A stretch of DNA of 64,000 bases from Heterostelium multicystogenum (Eukaryota; Evosea; Eumycetozoa; Acytosteliales; Acytosteliaceae): positions 1 through 64,000 of the forward strand of contig RCNN01000003.1 in NCBI GenBank assembly GCA_003667245.1. Reading direction: 5' to 3'. The number at the start of each line of letters is the position of its first letter. Within the stretch, counting starts at the first letter, position 1. Made by a program: the position numbers and the translations under genes. Below, one piece after another: positions 31,351-42,736 of this stretch. The notes beneath the pieces are model-generated. The model saw nothing but the letters and a program-made list of their open reading frames with translations, made no database searches and was not told where the DNA came from.

Positions 31351-32544
31351 ATGACCCTTTCTCATCACGTCGCGGTTATTACCAGCGATGAACAAGCCCT
31401 CATTGTCGCCAGCGACCTGGCCGAAGACTTCCGCCGCGACAGCGCCTTGCGTGACCGTGAACGCCGCCTGCCCTTGCCTGAGCTGGACGTGTTTTCCCGC
31501 TCCGGCCTGTGGGGCATCAGCGTACCCAAGGAGTTCGGCGGTGCCGGCGTTTCCAACGTCACCCTGGCCAAGGTCACGGCACTGATTGCCCAGGCGGATG
31601 CGTTCCCTGGGGCAGATCCCGCAAAACCATTTTTATGCCCTCGAAGTGCTGCGGGTGAACGGCAGCCCGGCGCAGCAAAAAACGCCTGTACGCCGAAGTG
31701 CTCGCCGGCCAGCGCTTCGGCAATGCGCTGGCAGAACTGGGCACCAAGACCGCCCACGACCGCATCACCAAGATCACCCGCGACGGTGACGGTTTCCGTA
31801 TCACCGGCCGCAAGTTCTACTCGACCGGCGCGATCTACGCCCAACGTATTCCCACGTCCGTGGTGGACGAAAACGGTGTGCAGCAACTGGCCTTTGTCAC
31901 CCGTGACAGCGAGGGCCTGAGCGTGATCGACGACTGGAGCGGCTTCGGCCAGCGCACCACGGCAGCGGTTCGGTGGTGTTCGATAACGTGTGGGTCGCGG
32001 CCCAGGACGTGATCCCGTTCCAGAGTGCCTTCGAACGCCCGACCACTGTCGGCCCGCTGGCGCAGATCCTTCACGCCGCCATCGACACCGGTATCGCCCG
32101 CGCTGCCTATGAGGATGCGCTGCACTTCGTGCGCACCAAGACCCGGCCGTGGATCGATGCCACCAGCGACAAGGCCACCGAAGATCCGCTGACCCTGAAA
32201 GCTTCGGCCACTTGAGCATCCGCCTGCACGCCACCGAAGCCCTGCTGGAACGCTCAGGCGAATTCCTCGACCGCGCCCAGGCCGACAGCAATGCCGACAC
32301 CGTCGCGGCCGCATCCATCGCGGTCGCCGAAGTGCGCGCCCTCAGCACCGAGATTTCCCTGGCGGCCGGCAGCACCCTGTTCGAACTCGCCGGAAGCCAG
32401 GCGACCCTCGCCGAACACGGCCTGGACCGCCACTGGCGCAACGCCCGGGTACACACCCTGCACGACCCGGTGCGCTGGAAGTACTTTGCTGTGGGCAATT
32501 ACTACCTCAACGATGAAAACCCGCCACTGCGGGGGACTATCTGA
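31351..32544 (+). CDS. SfnB-family sulfur acquisition oxidoreductase 2, four indels
   Basis: Second paralogue of the same flavoprotein family, ~399 aa. It shares with the first IPQNHF, FYSTGAIYAQR, DDWSGFGQRTT, TKTRPWIDA and HWRNARVHTLHDPVRWKY, which indicates a tandem duplication followed by divergence in the N-terminal third. Frame breaks at about 31603, 31680, 31963 and 32205. It ends with an ATG overlap to the next gene (32544). The two paralogues could form a heteromeric enzyme or act on different substrates. Confidence 0.83.
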
Positions 32545-33896
32545 TGGCGAAGAAAAAGATCCTGCTCAATGCCTTCAACATGAACTGCATCGGGCACATC
32601 AACCACGGCCTGTGGACCCATCCACGGGACAACTCGACCCAGTACAAAACCATCGAGTACTGGACCGAACTGGCGCAATTGCTGGAACGCGGACTGTTCG
32701 ACGGGCTGTTCATCGCCGACATCGTCGGCGTGTATGACGTCTACCAGAACTCGGTGGACGTGCCGCTCAAGGAGGCGATCCAGCTGCCGGTCAACGACCC
32801 GTTGCTGCTGGTCTCGGCCATGGCGGCGGTGACCAAAAACCTTGGCTTCGGCCTGACCGCCAACCTCACCTACGAACCGCCGTATCTGTTCGCCCGGCGC
32901 ATGTCGACCCTCGACCACCTGAGCCGTGGCCGGGTGGGCTGGAACATCGTCACCGGCTACCTCGACAGCGCCGCCAAGGCCATGGGCCTCACCGAGCAGG
33001 TCGAGCACGACCGGCGCTACGACCAGGCCGACGAATACCTGGAAGTGCTCTACAAACTCTGGGAAGGCAGCTGGGAAAACGACGCGGTGATCAACGATCC
33101 GCAGGCGCGGGTGTATGCCCAGCCGGAGAAGGTGCACAAGGTCGAGCACAAGGGCGAGTTCTATCAGGTGGAGGGTTATCACCTGTGCGAGCCGTCGCCG
33201 CAACGCACGCCGGTGCTGTTCCAGGCGGGCAGCTCCGACCGTGGACTGCTGTTTGCCGGGCGTCACGCCGAGTGCGTGTTCATCAGCGGGCAGAACAAGG
33301 CCTCGACCAAGATCCAGGTGGACAAGGTGCGCGCCAGCGCCGTGGAAGCCGGGCGCAACCCGGACGATATCAAGGTGTTCATGGGCCTGAACGTGATCGT
33401 CGGCGCCACCGAAGAAGCTGCGTGGGCCAAGCACGCCGAGTACCTGAGCTACGCCAGTGCGGAAGCCGGCGTGGCGCATTTTTCGGCATCCACGGCGATT
33501 GATTTTTCACAGTACGAAATCGACGAACCGATCCAGTACGTGAAGAGCAACGCCATCCAGTCCGCGACCAAGAACCTGCAGAACAATGACTGGACCCGGC
33601 GCAAGTTGCTTGAGCAACACGCTCTTGGCGGGCGCTACATCACCCTGGTGGGTTCGCCGGCACAGGTGGCGGATGAACTTGAATCATGGATCAGCGAAAC
33701 CGGCCTGGATGGCTTCAACCTGACGCGCATCGTCACCCCGGAAAGCTACGTCGACTTTATCGAACTGGTGGTGCCGGAGCTGCAGCGCCGGGGCTCGTAC
33801 AAAACCGCGTATGAGACCGGGACGTTGCGGGAGAAAGTCTTCCACCACTCGGCGCACCTGCCTGAACAACACACCGGCTCCACCTACCGCCACTGA
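32544..33896 (+). CDS. FMN-dependent monooxygenase of the NtaA/SnaA/DszA family
   Basis: Luciferase-like flavin-dependent monooxygenase, 450 aa, intact. Family segments: GLFDGLFIADIVG, SRGRVGWNIVTGYLDSAAK, LFQAGSSDRGLLFAG and GLDGFNLTRIVTP. The family includes dibenzothiophene-sulfone monooxygenase DszA, dimethyl sulfide monooxygenase DmoA and nitrilotriacetate monooxygenase. With two SfnB-type genes upstream and met transport genes downstream, a role in oxidative C-S bond cleavage is most likely. No flavin reductase gene is seen in the cluster. Confidence 0.85.
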   Translation: MAKKKILLNAFNMNCIGHINHGLWTHPRDNSTQYKTIEYWTELAQLLERGLFDGLFIADIVGVYDVYQNSVDVPLKEAIQLPVNDPLLLVSAMAAVTKNLGFGLTANLTYEPPYLFARRMSTLDHLSRGRVGWNIVTGYLDSAAKAMGLTEQVEHDRRYDQADEYLEVLYKLWEGSWENDAVINDPQARVYAQPEKVHKVEHKGEFYQVEGYHLCEPSPQRTPVLFQAGSSDRGLLFAGRHAECVFISGQNKASTKIQVDKVRASAVEAGRNPDDIKVFMGLNVIVGATEEAAWAKHAEYLSYASAEAGVAHFSASTAIDFSQYEIDEPIQYVKSNAIQSATKNLQNNDWTRRKLLEQHALGGRYITLVGSPAQVADELESWISETGLDGFNLTRIVTPESYVDFIELVVPELQRRGSYKTAYETGTLREKVFHHSAHLPEQHTGSTYRH

Positions 33897-33903
33897 ACCA
33901 AAA

Positions 33904-33993
33904 TGTGGGAGCGGGCTTGCTCGCGAAAGCGCTGTATCAGTCGCCGGATGCATTCACTGACACACCGCTTTCGCGAGCAAGCCCGCTCCCACA
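33904..33993. repeat. REPIN between monooxygenase gene and metQ
   Basis: 90-bp inverted pair of the GTGGGAGCGGGCTTGCTCGC REP, eight bases after the monooxygenase stop codon. Confidence 0.9.
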
Positions 33994-34039
33994 GTTGACC
34001 GAGTTGTTTGCACTCACACCTTATGACTGGAAATCCACT

Positions 34040-34856
34040 ATGAAAAAAAACATTGCTCAGCCACCCAGTCAAAGCACTGGCGCTCGCCCTCGGATTGTTC
34101 AGCTCGGCGGTATTCGCCGCTGACGCTCCCTTGAAAGTCGGCACCACCGCCGCCTTCGCCATTCCCCTGGAAGCCGCCGTCGAAGAGGCCGGCAAACAGG
34201 GTTTGAAAGTCGAACTGGTGGAATTCACCGACTGGATCGCACCCAACGTCAGCCTGGCAGCCGGCGATATCGACGTGAACTACTTCCAGCACATCCCGTT
34301 TTTGGAAAACGCCAAGGCCGCTGCAGGCTTTGACCTGGTGCCGTACGCGCCGGGCATCATCAATAACGTCGGGCTGTATTCGAAGAAGTACAAGAGCATC
34401 AACGACCTGCCCCAGGGCGCCAGCGTGGCGATTGCCAACGACCCGATCAACAGTGGTCGCGGCCTGCAACTGCTGGCCAAGGCCGGCTTGATCACGCTCA
34501 AGCCGGGCGTGGGCTACAAGGCCACTGAAGAAGACATCGTCACCAACCCGAAAAAGATCAAGATCCTGCAAGTGGAGGCGGTGCAACTGGTGCGCGCTTA
34601 TGACGACGCCGACCTGGTGCAGGGCTACCCGGCGTATATCCGCCTGTCCAAGACCTTCGATGCCGAGTCGGCGCTGCTGTTCGACGGCCTCGACCATCCG
34701 GAATACGTGATCCAGTTCGTGGTCCAGCCCAAGAGCAAAACCGACCCGCGGGTGATCAAGTTCGTCGACATCTACCAGCACTCGCCGGTGGTGCGCGCCG
34801 CGTTGGATAAATCCCTTGGCAAGCTCTACCAAGTGGGCTGGGAAGATAAAAAATGA
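34040..34856 (+). CDS. metQ: MetQ-type substrate-binding protein, one indel in signal peptide
   Basis: NlpA/MetQ-family periplasmic binding protein, ~272 aa, for methionine or a related sulfur compound. An A8 run at 34043-34050 has one A too many; with seven, the frame gives a signal peptide ending AVFA, then [14 protein letters not shown]. There is no lipobox cysteine, so it is a soluble periplasmic protein. Conserved [20 protein letters not shown] is present. Its stop overlaps metN by four bases (ATGA). Because it lies behind an organosulfur oxidation operon, its ligand may be a sulfur source other than methionine. Confidence 0.88.
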
Positions 34857-35973
34857 CCGCCGCCCACTCTCAACTGCGCGACCTGGGCCTGCCGCCCAGG
34901 GACGCCGAGCAGACAGAACTGCACCCGGACCTGAACCGCGCGCACGTGCGCTTTATCAACCTGGGCAAGACCTATGACGGCCAATCCGTGCCCGCCCTGC
35001 AAGGCATCGACCTGGCGATCCAGCGCGGCGAAGTCTTCGGCATCATCGGCCGCAGCGGCGCCGGCAAGTCGTCGCTGATCCGCACCATCAACCGCCTGGA
35101 GCAACCGAGCAGCGGCCGGGTATTGATTGACCAGGTGGACATCGGCGACTTCGACGAAGACCGCCTGGTCGCCCTGCGCCGACGCATCGGCATGATCTTC
35201 CAGCACTTCAACCTGATGTCGGCCAAGACCGTGTGGCAGAACGTCGAACTGCCGTTGAAAGTCGCAGGCGTGCCCAAGGAGCAGCGCGAGAAGAAGGTGC
35301 GTGAACTGCTGGAATTGGTCGGTTTGCAGGATAAGCACCAGGCTTACCCGGCCCAGCTGTCCGGCGGGCAGAAACAGCGGGTGGGCATCGCCCGCTCACT
35401 GGTGCATGACCCACAGATTCTGTTGTGCGACGAAGCCACTTCGGCGCTCGACCCTGAGACCCACGCAATCCATCCTCGGCCTGCTGCGGGAGATCAACAA
35501 ACGCCTGGGCCTGACCATCGTGCTGATCACCCACGAAATGGCCGTAATTCGCGAAATCTGCGATCGCGTGGTGGTGCTGGAACACGGCCATGTGGTCGAG
35601 CAAGGTCCGGTGTGGGAAGTGTTCGGCAACCCGCAGCATGAGGTCAGTAAAACCCTGCTGGCGCCGCTGCAACATGGCCTGCCTGAAGAGTTGCAAAGCC
35701 GCCTGCAGGCCAATCCGACCTCAAAGGACGCCGCCGTGGTGCTGCGCTTGCAACTGACTGGCAGTGCCGAAGACGAAACCCGATCTTGCTGCGTTGTTCA
35801 GCGCCCTCGGCGGGCGCGTGCGCTTGCTGCAAGGCGGTGTGGAACGCATCCAGGGCCACGCCTTGGGGCAATTGCTGCTGGCGGTGAGCGGCTCGTCCCT
35901 GACCGCCGAAGAACTGCGCAGCCGCGCCGGGCGCTGGGCACAACAGGTGGAGGTGCTGGGCTATGTGGTTTGA
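34853..35973 (+). CDS. metN: MetN-type ABC transporter ATPase, two indels
   Basis: Methionine-type importer ATPase of ~374 aa. Walker [11 protein letters not shown]-loop [11 protein letters not shown], signature LSGGQKQRV, Walker [17 protein letters not shown]-switch ITHEMAVI, and a C-terminal NIL-type domain ([20 protein letters not shown]) that in relatives binds methionine and inhibits transport. Extra base near 35465 ([10 protein letters not shown]) and another break near 35778. It has an N-terminal extension of about 27 residues before the ABC domain. Confidence 0.9.
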
Positions 35974-36608
35974 TCGTTTATTGCAGGGCGCCATCGACAC
36001 ACTGTTGATGGTCGGAGTGTCGTCGTTGATTGCATTGCTGGTGGGGATTCCGCTGGCGGTGTTCCTGGTGACCAGCGACAAGGGCGGCATCTATCAGGCG
36101 CCTGCCTTGAATCGGGTGCTGGGGGCGTTCGTTAACCTGTTCCGCTCGATCCCGTTTTTGATTTTGATGGTGGCGCTGATTCCGTTTCACCCGGTTGATC
36201 GTCGGCACCACCTATGGCGTGTGGGCGGCGGTGGTGCCGTTGACCATCGCGGCCACGCCGTTCTTTGCGCGGATCGCCGAAGTCAGCTTGCGCGAAGTCG
36301 ACCACGGCTTGATCGAGGCGGCGCAGGCCATGGGTTGCCGGCGCTGGCATATCGTCTGGCATGTGCTGCTGCCGGAGGCGCTGCCGGGGATTGTCGGCGG
36401 GTTCACGATTACCTGGTGACGATGATCAACTCCTCGGCCATGGCCGGGGCAATTTGGCGCCGGTGGGCTGGGGGATATTGCCTATCGCTATGGCTATCAG
36501 CGTTTTGACACGCAGATCATGCTCACCGTGATTGTGCTGCTGGTGATCCTGGTAGCCGTGATTCAGTTGGGCGGCGATCGGTTGGCCAGGGTTCTGAACA
36601 AGAGGTGA
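35963..36608 (+). CDS. metI: MetI-type ABC transporter permease, three indels
   Basis: Inner-membrane permease of ~214 aa with the EAA loop [24 protein letters not shown]. Five hydrophobic segments are visible after repair. Breaks near 36190 (IPF-TRLIVG), 36414 ([12 protein letters not shown]) and 36452 (AMAGAIGAGGLGD). It overlaps the metN end by 11 bp. Completes a metQNI importer. Confidence 0.88.
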
Positions 36609-36647
36609 GGTATAGTCGGGCCATCTCAGCGCCCGGTATAACCTGCC

Positions 36648-37275
36648 ATGAAAACTCGCCCCCGACGACCTCGACCAGATCACCTCCACCACCCTTGGCC
36701 ACTACAACAAAGTGGCCGAGGATTTTCGTGAAGGCACCCGCGATCACGATGTGAGCCAGAACATTGATGCGTTGCTGCGGCATATCCAGGGCGACGCACC
36801 GTTTACCGTGCTGGATTTCGGCTGCGGGCCGGGGCGGGATTTGCAGACGTTTACCCGCATGGGCCACATCGGCGGTGGGGCTCGATGGTTCGGAGCGCTT
36901 TGCACAGATGGCCCGGGAAGACAGCGGCTGTGAAGTGCTGCAACAGGACTTCCTGAAGCTGGATTTGCCAGCCGGCCGTTTCGACGGGATCTTCGCCAAT
37001 GCGGTGCTGTTTCATATTCCCAAGCAGGAACTGCCGCGCATTCTTGGGCAGTTGCATGGGGCGTTGAAGGTCGGTGGAGTGTTGTTCAGCTCAAACCTCG
37101 GGGTGAAAACCAGGAGGGCTGGAATGGGCCGCGGTATGGCTCGTATCACGACTTGCAGGCCTGGCAGGAATTGCTGACGGCTGCGGGGTTTGTGGAGTTG
37201 GAGCATTACTACCGGCCAGCGGGATTGCCTCGGGAACAACAGCCGTGGCTGGCGAGTGTGTGGCGCAAGCTGTAG
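36648..37275 (+). CDS. Class I SAM-dependent methyltransferase, three indels
   Basis: About 208 aa after repair. SAM-binding motif I is VLDFGCGPGRD, motif II QQDFLKLD and motif III GALKVGGVLFSSNPRG. The N terminus is DDLDQITSTTLGHYNKVAEDFREGTRDHDVS split over a break (an extra A just after the ATG). Other breaks are near 36876 and 37100. It follows metI by 39 bp on the same strand, so it may be in the same transcript. Target unknown. Confidence 0.8.
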
Positions 37276-37298
37276 GTCTTTGTTGTTTTGGGCTTACG

Positions 37299-37368
37299 CC
37301 TTCGCGAGCAAGCCCGCTCCCACATTTTGGAATGCATTTCCCTGTGGGAGCGGGCTTGCTCGCGAAAG
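37299..37368. repeat. REP pair in outward orientation
   Basis: Two REP copies of the GTGGGAGCGGGCTTGCTCGC family lie back-to-back in the opposite order from the other REPINs: the reverse copy first, the forward copy second, separated by ~20 bp. It fills the gap between the convergent methyltransferase and hydrolase-like genes. Confidence 0.85.
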
Positions 37369-37370
37369 AC

Positions 37371-39557
37371 TCACAGCCGCCACTCATCCACCTGATACAC
37401 CACAGCCTGGGCGCCAGGCACAAAAGCCGTAATACGCCCCTCAGCAAAATTCGCCACCAACCGCGTCCCATCGGCAAACGTGGTCTGCTGCACCTGTTTA
37501 TCTTCGGTCAGCCAGCGAAAATCCGTCATGGCCTGAGTCGCCAACCGCTCATGCAGCGGCCGGAAGAACGCGTCCTGGCGCTGAATCACCGGCAAGCGCT
37601 GCTTCACCGTCGCCGCACTCAGGTGATACAGCGGCGGCACGTTGTAGAGCAGTTGCGTCAGCTCGCTTTCGGCCCGCACGTTGCTCAGTTTCAGGCTGTC
37701 GAACAGCCAATGGTGGGTGGTGATCACCGAGCCATGGAACACCGCCTGATACAGCGGCAGGCGCATCGTCGGGTCAAAGTAGACCGTGCGAAACGGCTCT
37801 TTCAACGGCACCGACTTGGAAGAACACCGCCGGCTGTTCCGGCGGGTACCAAGCCCCGACGTAATACGGCGACTGCTTGTCCTTGGTCATCTCACGATCA
37901 CCCCAGCCCAGCACCGGCGTTTGCATGCCGTGGGCAAACAGGATGCCTCGGGCGGTGATCGCGTTGCCGTCCTCGGAACCTGCCGGCAACTTCAGCACCG
38001 TATTGATCCAGCGGGCCGCATCGATATTGCCTTCGGCGTTTTGTGCCTGGGTCATGCTCGCACCCGTGCGATAGCTGTCGAACAACATACTGGTGGCATA
38101 GGCGTCGAGGAACCAGGCGTTGAACCCGGACTTGGCCTGCACCGCCTTGATCCGCGCCTCCAGCAACGGCCGCACGCAGCGCGGGTCGGTGTAGTGGCCG
38201 GACTTCTGGAAGCCTGTCTTGAGCTGGCCGCCCTTCAACACGATCGCGCACTCGCCATAGGCCTTGCTGCCCAGGTGCGCGGTGGTCCAGTCGGGATTTT
38301 CAGTGGCCGACAGTGCCCGTTTCATAAGAGTCGTAGGGCGCCATCAGGTAACCGGCGTCGACCCCGGTCTTCACCGCCTCAGGATGCCAGAGCCCGCCTT
38401 CCCAGCCTTCGCCCTGGGTCACCAGCAGGGCGCTTGAGACCGGCGCCTTTCAGCGCGTTGGTGACGGACAAGGTGTTGCCCCAAGTCTCAGGCGTGGCGC
38501 TCAAGGCACCGGCAAAAGCCACGGCCAACTCGCGACGCAGCGCACCATAGCCATCAGCGAGTTGGGTCATATTCGGCTCGGTGGAGGGCTGCCAGCTTTG
38601 CCGGGCCTTTGTGTTGATCGCCGCGTTCAGGCCGCGCAGCAGGACAGCCTGCTCATACGGTTGCTTGACCTGCCGAACCTGCGCAGCCTCTTTGTCCAGC
38701 AAGCCATTCAATTCAGCCGCCAAGCCTTTGCCGCTGCGTAGCAGCTTGAGCAGTTGCGGCCAGTCGCGCACATCCCCCGGAGCCAGCAGATCATTGCCCC
38801 ACAGGTAGATATGGCTGGCGCCCAGCAGCTTTTCCGCTTCCGGGGTTTGCCGCAACTTGTCCGCCAACGGTTCAAACAGCCCCTGCTCCACCAGCCACTG
38901 GTGATAACGCTTGGCGCCGGCCAGCGGGTCGCTTTCGCCCAGGTGCAACAGAACGGTCATCGGTGCCGCGGGGTCCAGCGTGGTGAATTCATGGAAGGCG
39001 GACAACGCCAGTCCTTTGCCGTCGGCCTGCCAGTGCAGACGGTTGTTGTAAGGATTGGTCATCAGCCAGTTGAGGGTAAACGCGCCGTGATCCACGCCCC
39101 ACAGCGGCAAGCTGAGGTCCTGGGTGGTGTTGACGTCGCCCTGTTCCAGCAGGAAGTCCTGCCACACACCATTGCCCGCCGGCACGTAATGCCCTTCGGC
39201 CAGGGGCCAGATCAGGCCCTTGCCCATGGCGCTGGCGGGTTGGCGCAGGATCGCCAACTCACCGGCATCACGGGCGGTAATCGTCAGGGCAAGATCCCGT
39301 TGCTCGAGGGTGGCGCTCAGGCGATAGGCGCCATCGTCCCATTGCCAACTGGCCTGACGGGTGCTTTGGGAGAGCTGGTTGACCCTGTGCGCAGGGCCTC
39401 CGCTTGAAGCCTGCACGGCGGTCTTGTCGCTGGGGAAAACGTGGATCGCAAGGGTCGCCGGGTCGATCTCAACCCGCCACAGGGCGTTCTCCAGCACCGT
39501 GCCGGCAAGGGCCACGGGCGACAGTAACAAGCTACAAACCAGCAGGAAACAACGCAT
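37371..39557 (-). CDS. Secreted glycoside-hydrolase-like protein, three indels
   Basis: About 728 aa after repair, with an N-terminal signal peptide ending ALA. The first ~230 residues look like a beta-sandwich (LWRVEIDPATLAIHVFP, LSLPLWGVDHGAF), followed by a helical linker and a barrel-like domain with the motif FNAWFLDAYATSMLFD, whose Asp resembles the nucleophile position of GH101-like hydrolases. A C-terminal beta domain follows (VANFAEGRITAFVPGAQ). This points to a periplasmic or secreted glycosidase of unknown substrate. Family assignment is tentative. Breaks near 38437, 38325 and 37820. No operon partner. Confidence 0.6.
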
Positions 39558-39677
39558 GGGGCAGGCCTTGGCAAAGGATCAGGCCCGGAGGGTAAAACAA
39601 TTGATCGGGTGCGAAGGGCAAAAAAATGTTTCAGGGAACATTCCCACGTCCGTGTAGGAATGTCACCGCTGTGGCCG

Positions 39678-42600
39678 TCAGGCTTGTTCTTTCTTCGGCT
39701 CGCGAATCTTGTACCAGGCCACGTACAGCGCCGGCAGGAACAGCAGCGTCAGCAAGGTGGCGATGATGATCCCGCCGATCATCGCGTAGGCCATCGGGCC
39801 CCAGAACACTTCACGGGCGATAGGGATCATGCCCAGGCTGGCCGCTGCTGCGGTCAGCAGGATCGGCCGGCGCCGGTGTTCGGTAGCTTCCACCACCGCG
39901 TCCCACGGCGTGTAGCCGGCGCGCTCGTAGGCGTCGATCTGCGTCACCAGGATCACCGAGTTACGGATGATGATGCCGATCAGCGCAAGGATCCCGAGAA
40001 TCGCCACAAAGCCCATGGGCGTGCCCGTGGGAATCAGCGCCAACACCACGCCAATCAGCCCCAGCGGCGCCACGCTGGCCACCAGGAACATCTTCTGCAC
40101 GCTGTGCAGCTGGATCATCAGGAAGGTCGCCATCAGGAACAGCATCAACGGCACTACCTTGGCAATCGGGCCCTGGGCCTTGCCGCTTTCTTCCACGGTG
40201 CCGCCGGTGGCGACCTTTGTAGCCCACCGGCAACCCAGCACTGAACTTGTCGATGTCCGGCTTGAGCTGTTTCACCAGGTCGGTCGGCTGCATGTCGTCG
40301 CGCACCGCCGCCTTGATGGTGATGGTCGGCTTGCGGTCGCGACGCCACACCAACGGCTGTTCAAGCTCATAGCGCACGGTGGCAAAACGCCAGCAGCGGA
40401 ATCGAGGTGCCGTTGGGCGTGACGATCTGCAGGTTCTGCAAGGTTTCCGGCGTACCGCGTTCGGCATCTTCGGCGCGGCCGACCACGTTGATCAGGTAGA
40501 TATCGTCATGCACCTGGGTCACCGACGCACCGCTGACCACGCTGTTCATCAACTGCGCCACGTCTTCCGACGACAGCCCCAGTTGCCGCGCCTTGTCCTG
40601 GGCGATGTCCACCCGCAGGACTTTGCCAGGCTCGTTCCAGTCGTAGATGATCTCGCCCATGTGGGTATTTTTATCGAGCATGGTCGCCAGTTCGATCGCG
40701 TGTTTGCGCACCTGGTCGATGTCCTTGCCAGACACCCGGTACTGGATCGGACGCCCCACCGGCGGGCCCATTTCCAGTGGCTGCACAAAGCTGCCCACGC
40801 CGACAAAATCTTCCCGCAGGCGTTTTTTGCAGGCGCGCAATCAAGGCGCCGCGCTCTTCCAGGCCCTTGCTGACGATCACCAGTTGCGCGTAGTACGGGT
40901 TCTCCAGTTGCTGGTCCAGCGGCAGGTAGAAACGGATCGCGCCCTGGCCGATATAGGTGCTCCAGCGGGCGATGTCCGGGTCGTCCTTGATGATCGCCTC
41001 AAGACGGTCGACGGCCTTGCGGGTCTCGTTGATCGAGGCGTTTTGCGGCAGGTTGAGGTCGACGAGGATTTCCGGACGGTCCGAAGACGGGAAAAACTGG
41101 TTCTGCACAAACTGCATGGAAAATACCGACGCCACAAACAACAGCACGGTGATGCCGATGGCCCACCAGCGATTGCGCATGGCCCACAGCATGCCGCCAT
41201 TGAACGCCCGGCCCACTCGGCCGGGCTCGGCATTGTGGGGTTTTACCTTGCTGCTGAGGATGTGCACCCCGAGCACCGGCGCGAACAATACCGCGACCAC
41301 CCACGACACCAGCATCGCCACGGCAATCACCGCGAACAGCGTGAAGGTGTACTCCCCCGCCGAAACTGGCGTTGAGGCCAATCGGCACAAACCCGGCGAC
41401 GGTCACCAGCGTGCCGGTCAACATCGGGAACGCGGTGGAGGTGTAGGCGAACGTCGCCGCCTGCTCCTTGGTCTCGCCTTTTTCCAGGCGCGTGATCATC
41501 ATCTCCACGGTGATCATCGCGTCGTCCACCAACAGGCCGAGGGCAATGATCAACGCGCCCAGCGACACCCGCTGCATGGTGATGCCGCTGTATTCCATGA
41601 ACACGAACACCAGCGCCAGCACCAGCGGTATCGAGCACGCCACCACCAACCCGGCACGCACGCCGAGGCTGATAAAGCTCACCACCAGCACGATGATCAC
41701 CGCCTCGAACAACGCGCTGGTAAAGCCGCCGACGGCCTCTTCCACCACTTCGGCCTGGTCGGAAACCTTGTGCACGCCCACACCCACCGGCAGGTCGGCG
41801 GTCAGGTCGTCCATGCGTTTGTGCAGGGCCTTGCCGAAGTCCTGGATGTTGCCGCCCTTCTGCATGGCGATGGCCAAGCCGATGGCGGGCTTGCCGTTGA
41901 AGCGGAACATCGGCGTCGACGGGTCGACATAGCCACGGGTGATTTCCGCCACGTCGGCCAGCCGATAGAAACGGTCATTGAGCCGCAGGTTGACGTTGGC
42001 CAGGTCCTTTCTCCGAGGCGAACTGCCCGGAGGTGCGCACCGAAATCCGCTCCGGCCCGGCCTCGATCACCCCAGCCGGGGTCACGGCGTTCTGCGATTG
42101 CAGGCTCTGCACCACCTGGCGCTGATCGATCCCCAGCGCTGCGAGTTTGCGAGTGGAGAAATTCAGGTAAATCACTTCGTCCTGCTGGCCGATCATCTCG
42201 ACCTTGCCCAGCCCCGGTACCGAACGAATTTCGGCGCGCACCTGCTCCACGTAATCGCGCAGCTGGCGCATCGACAGGCCGTCGGCGGTAAACGCGTACA
42301 CCGAGCCGAACACATCCCCGAACTCGTCGTTGAACGCCGGCCCCTGCAAGCCTTGGGGGAAGCTGCCGCGAATATCGTCGATCTTCTTGCGGACCTGGTA
42401 CCAGATCTGCGGGATGTCCTTGGCGCTGGTGGTGTCCCGCAGGAACACGAACACCGTGGACTCGCCGGGCCGGGTGTAGCTCTTCACGTAGTCGAGGGAG
42501 TCCAGCTCTTCGAGTTTTTTCTCGATGCGGTCGGTGACCTGCTTGAGGGTTTCTTCCTGGGTCGCGCCCGGCCAGCGGGTCTGGATCACCATGGTCTTGA

Positions 42601-42736
42601 TGGTGAACGACGGGTCTTCCTCGCGACCGAGGTTCATGTACGAGAACACGCCCATCAGCAGCGCGACGAACATCAGGTACCAGACGAAGGACTGATGCTT
42701 GAGGGCCCAGTCGGATAAGTTGAAGCTCCCTTTCAT
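39678..42736 (-). CDS. RND efflux pump inner-membrane protein (TriC-like), about six indels
   Basis: Proton-driven RND transporter of ~1019 aa. N terminus FNLSDWALKHQSFVWYL, NLGREEDPSFTIKTMV; TM4 region carries the proton-relay acidic residues in GLLVDDAMITVEMM, and the C-terminal half shows GIIIRNSVILVTQID. It follows two membrane-fusion-protein genes, the arrangement known for TriABC of P. aeruginosa (triclosan efflux). No outer-membrane channel gene is adjacent, so an OpmH/TolC-type channel elsewhere would be used. Breaks near 42008, 41362, 40828, 40387 and 40217 are single bases. The start overlaps the upstream gene by four bases. Confidence 0.85.

Noticed and set aside
40957..42291. 444-codon plus-strand ORF opposite the RND gene
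   Set aside because: Low-complexity His/Arg/Thr-rich translation opposite a conserved transporter; no motif.
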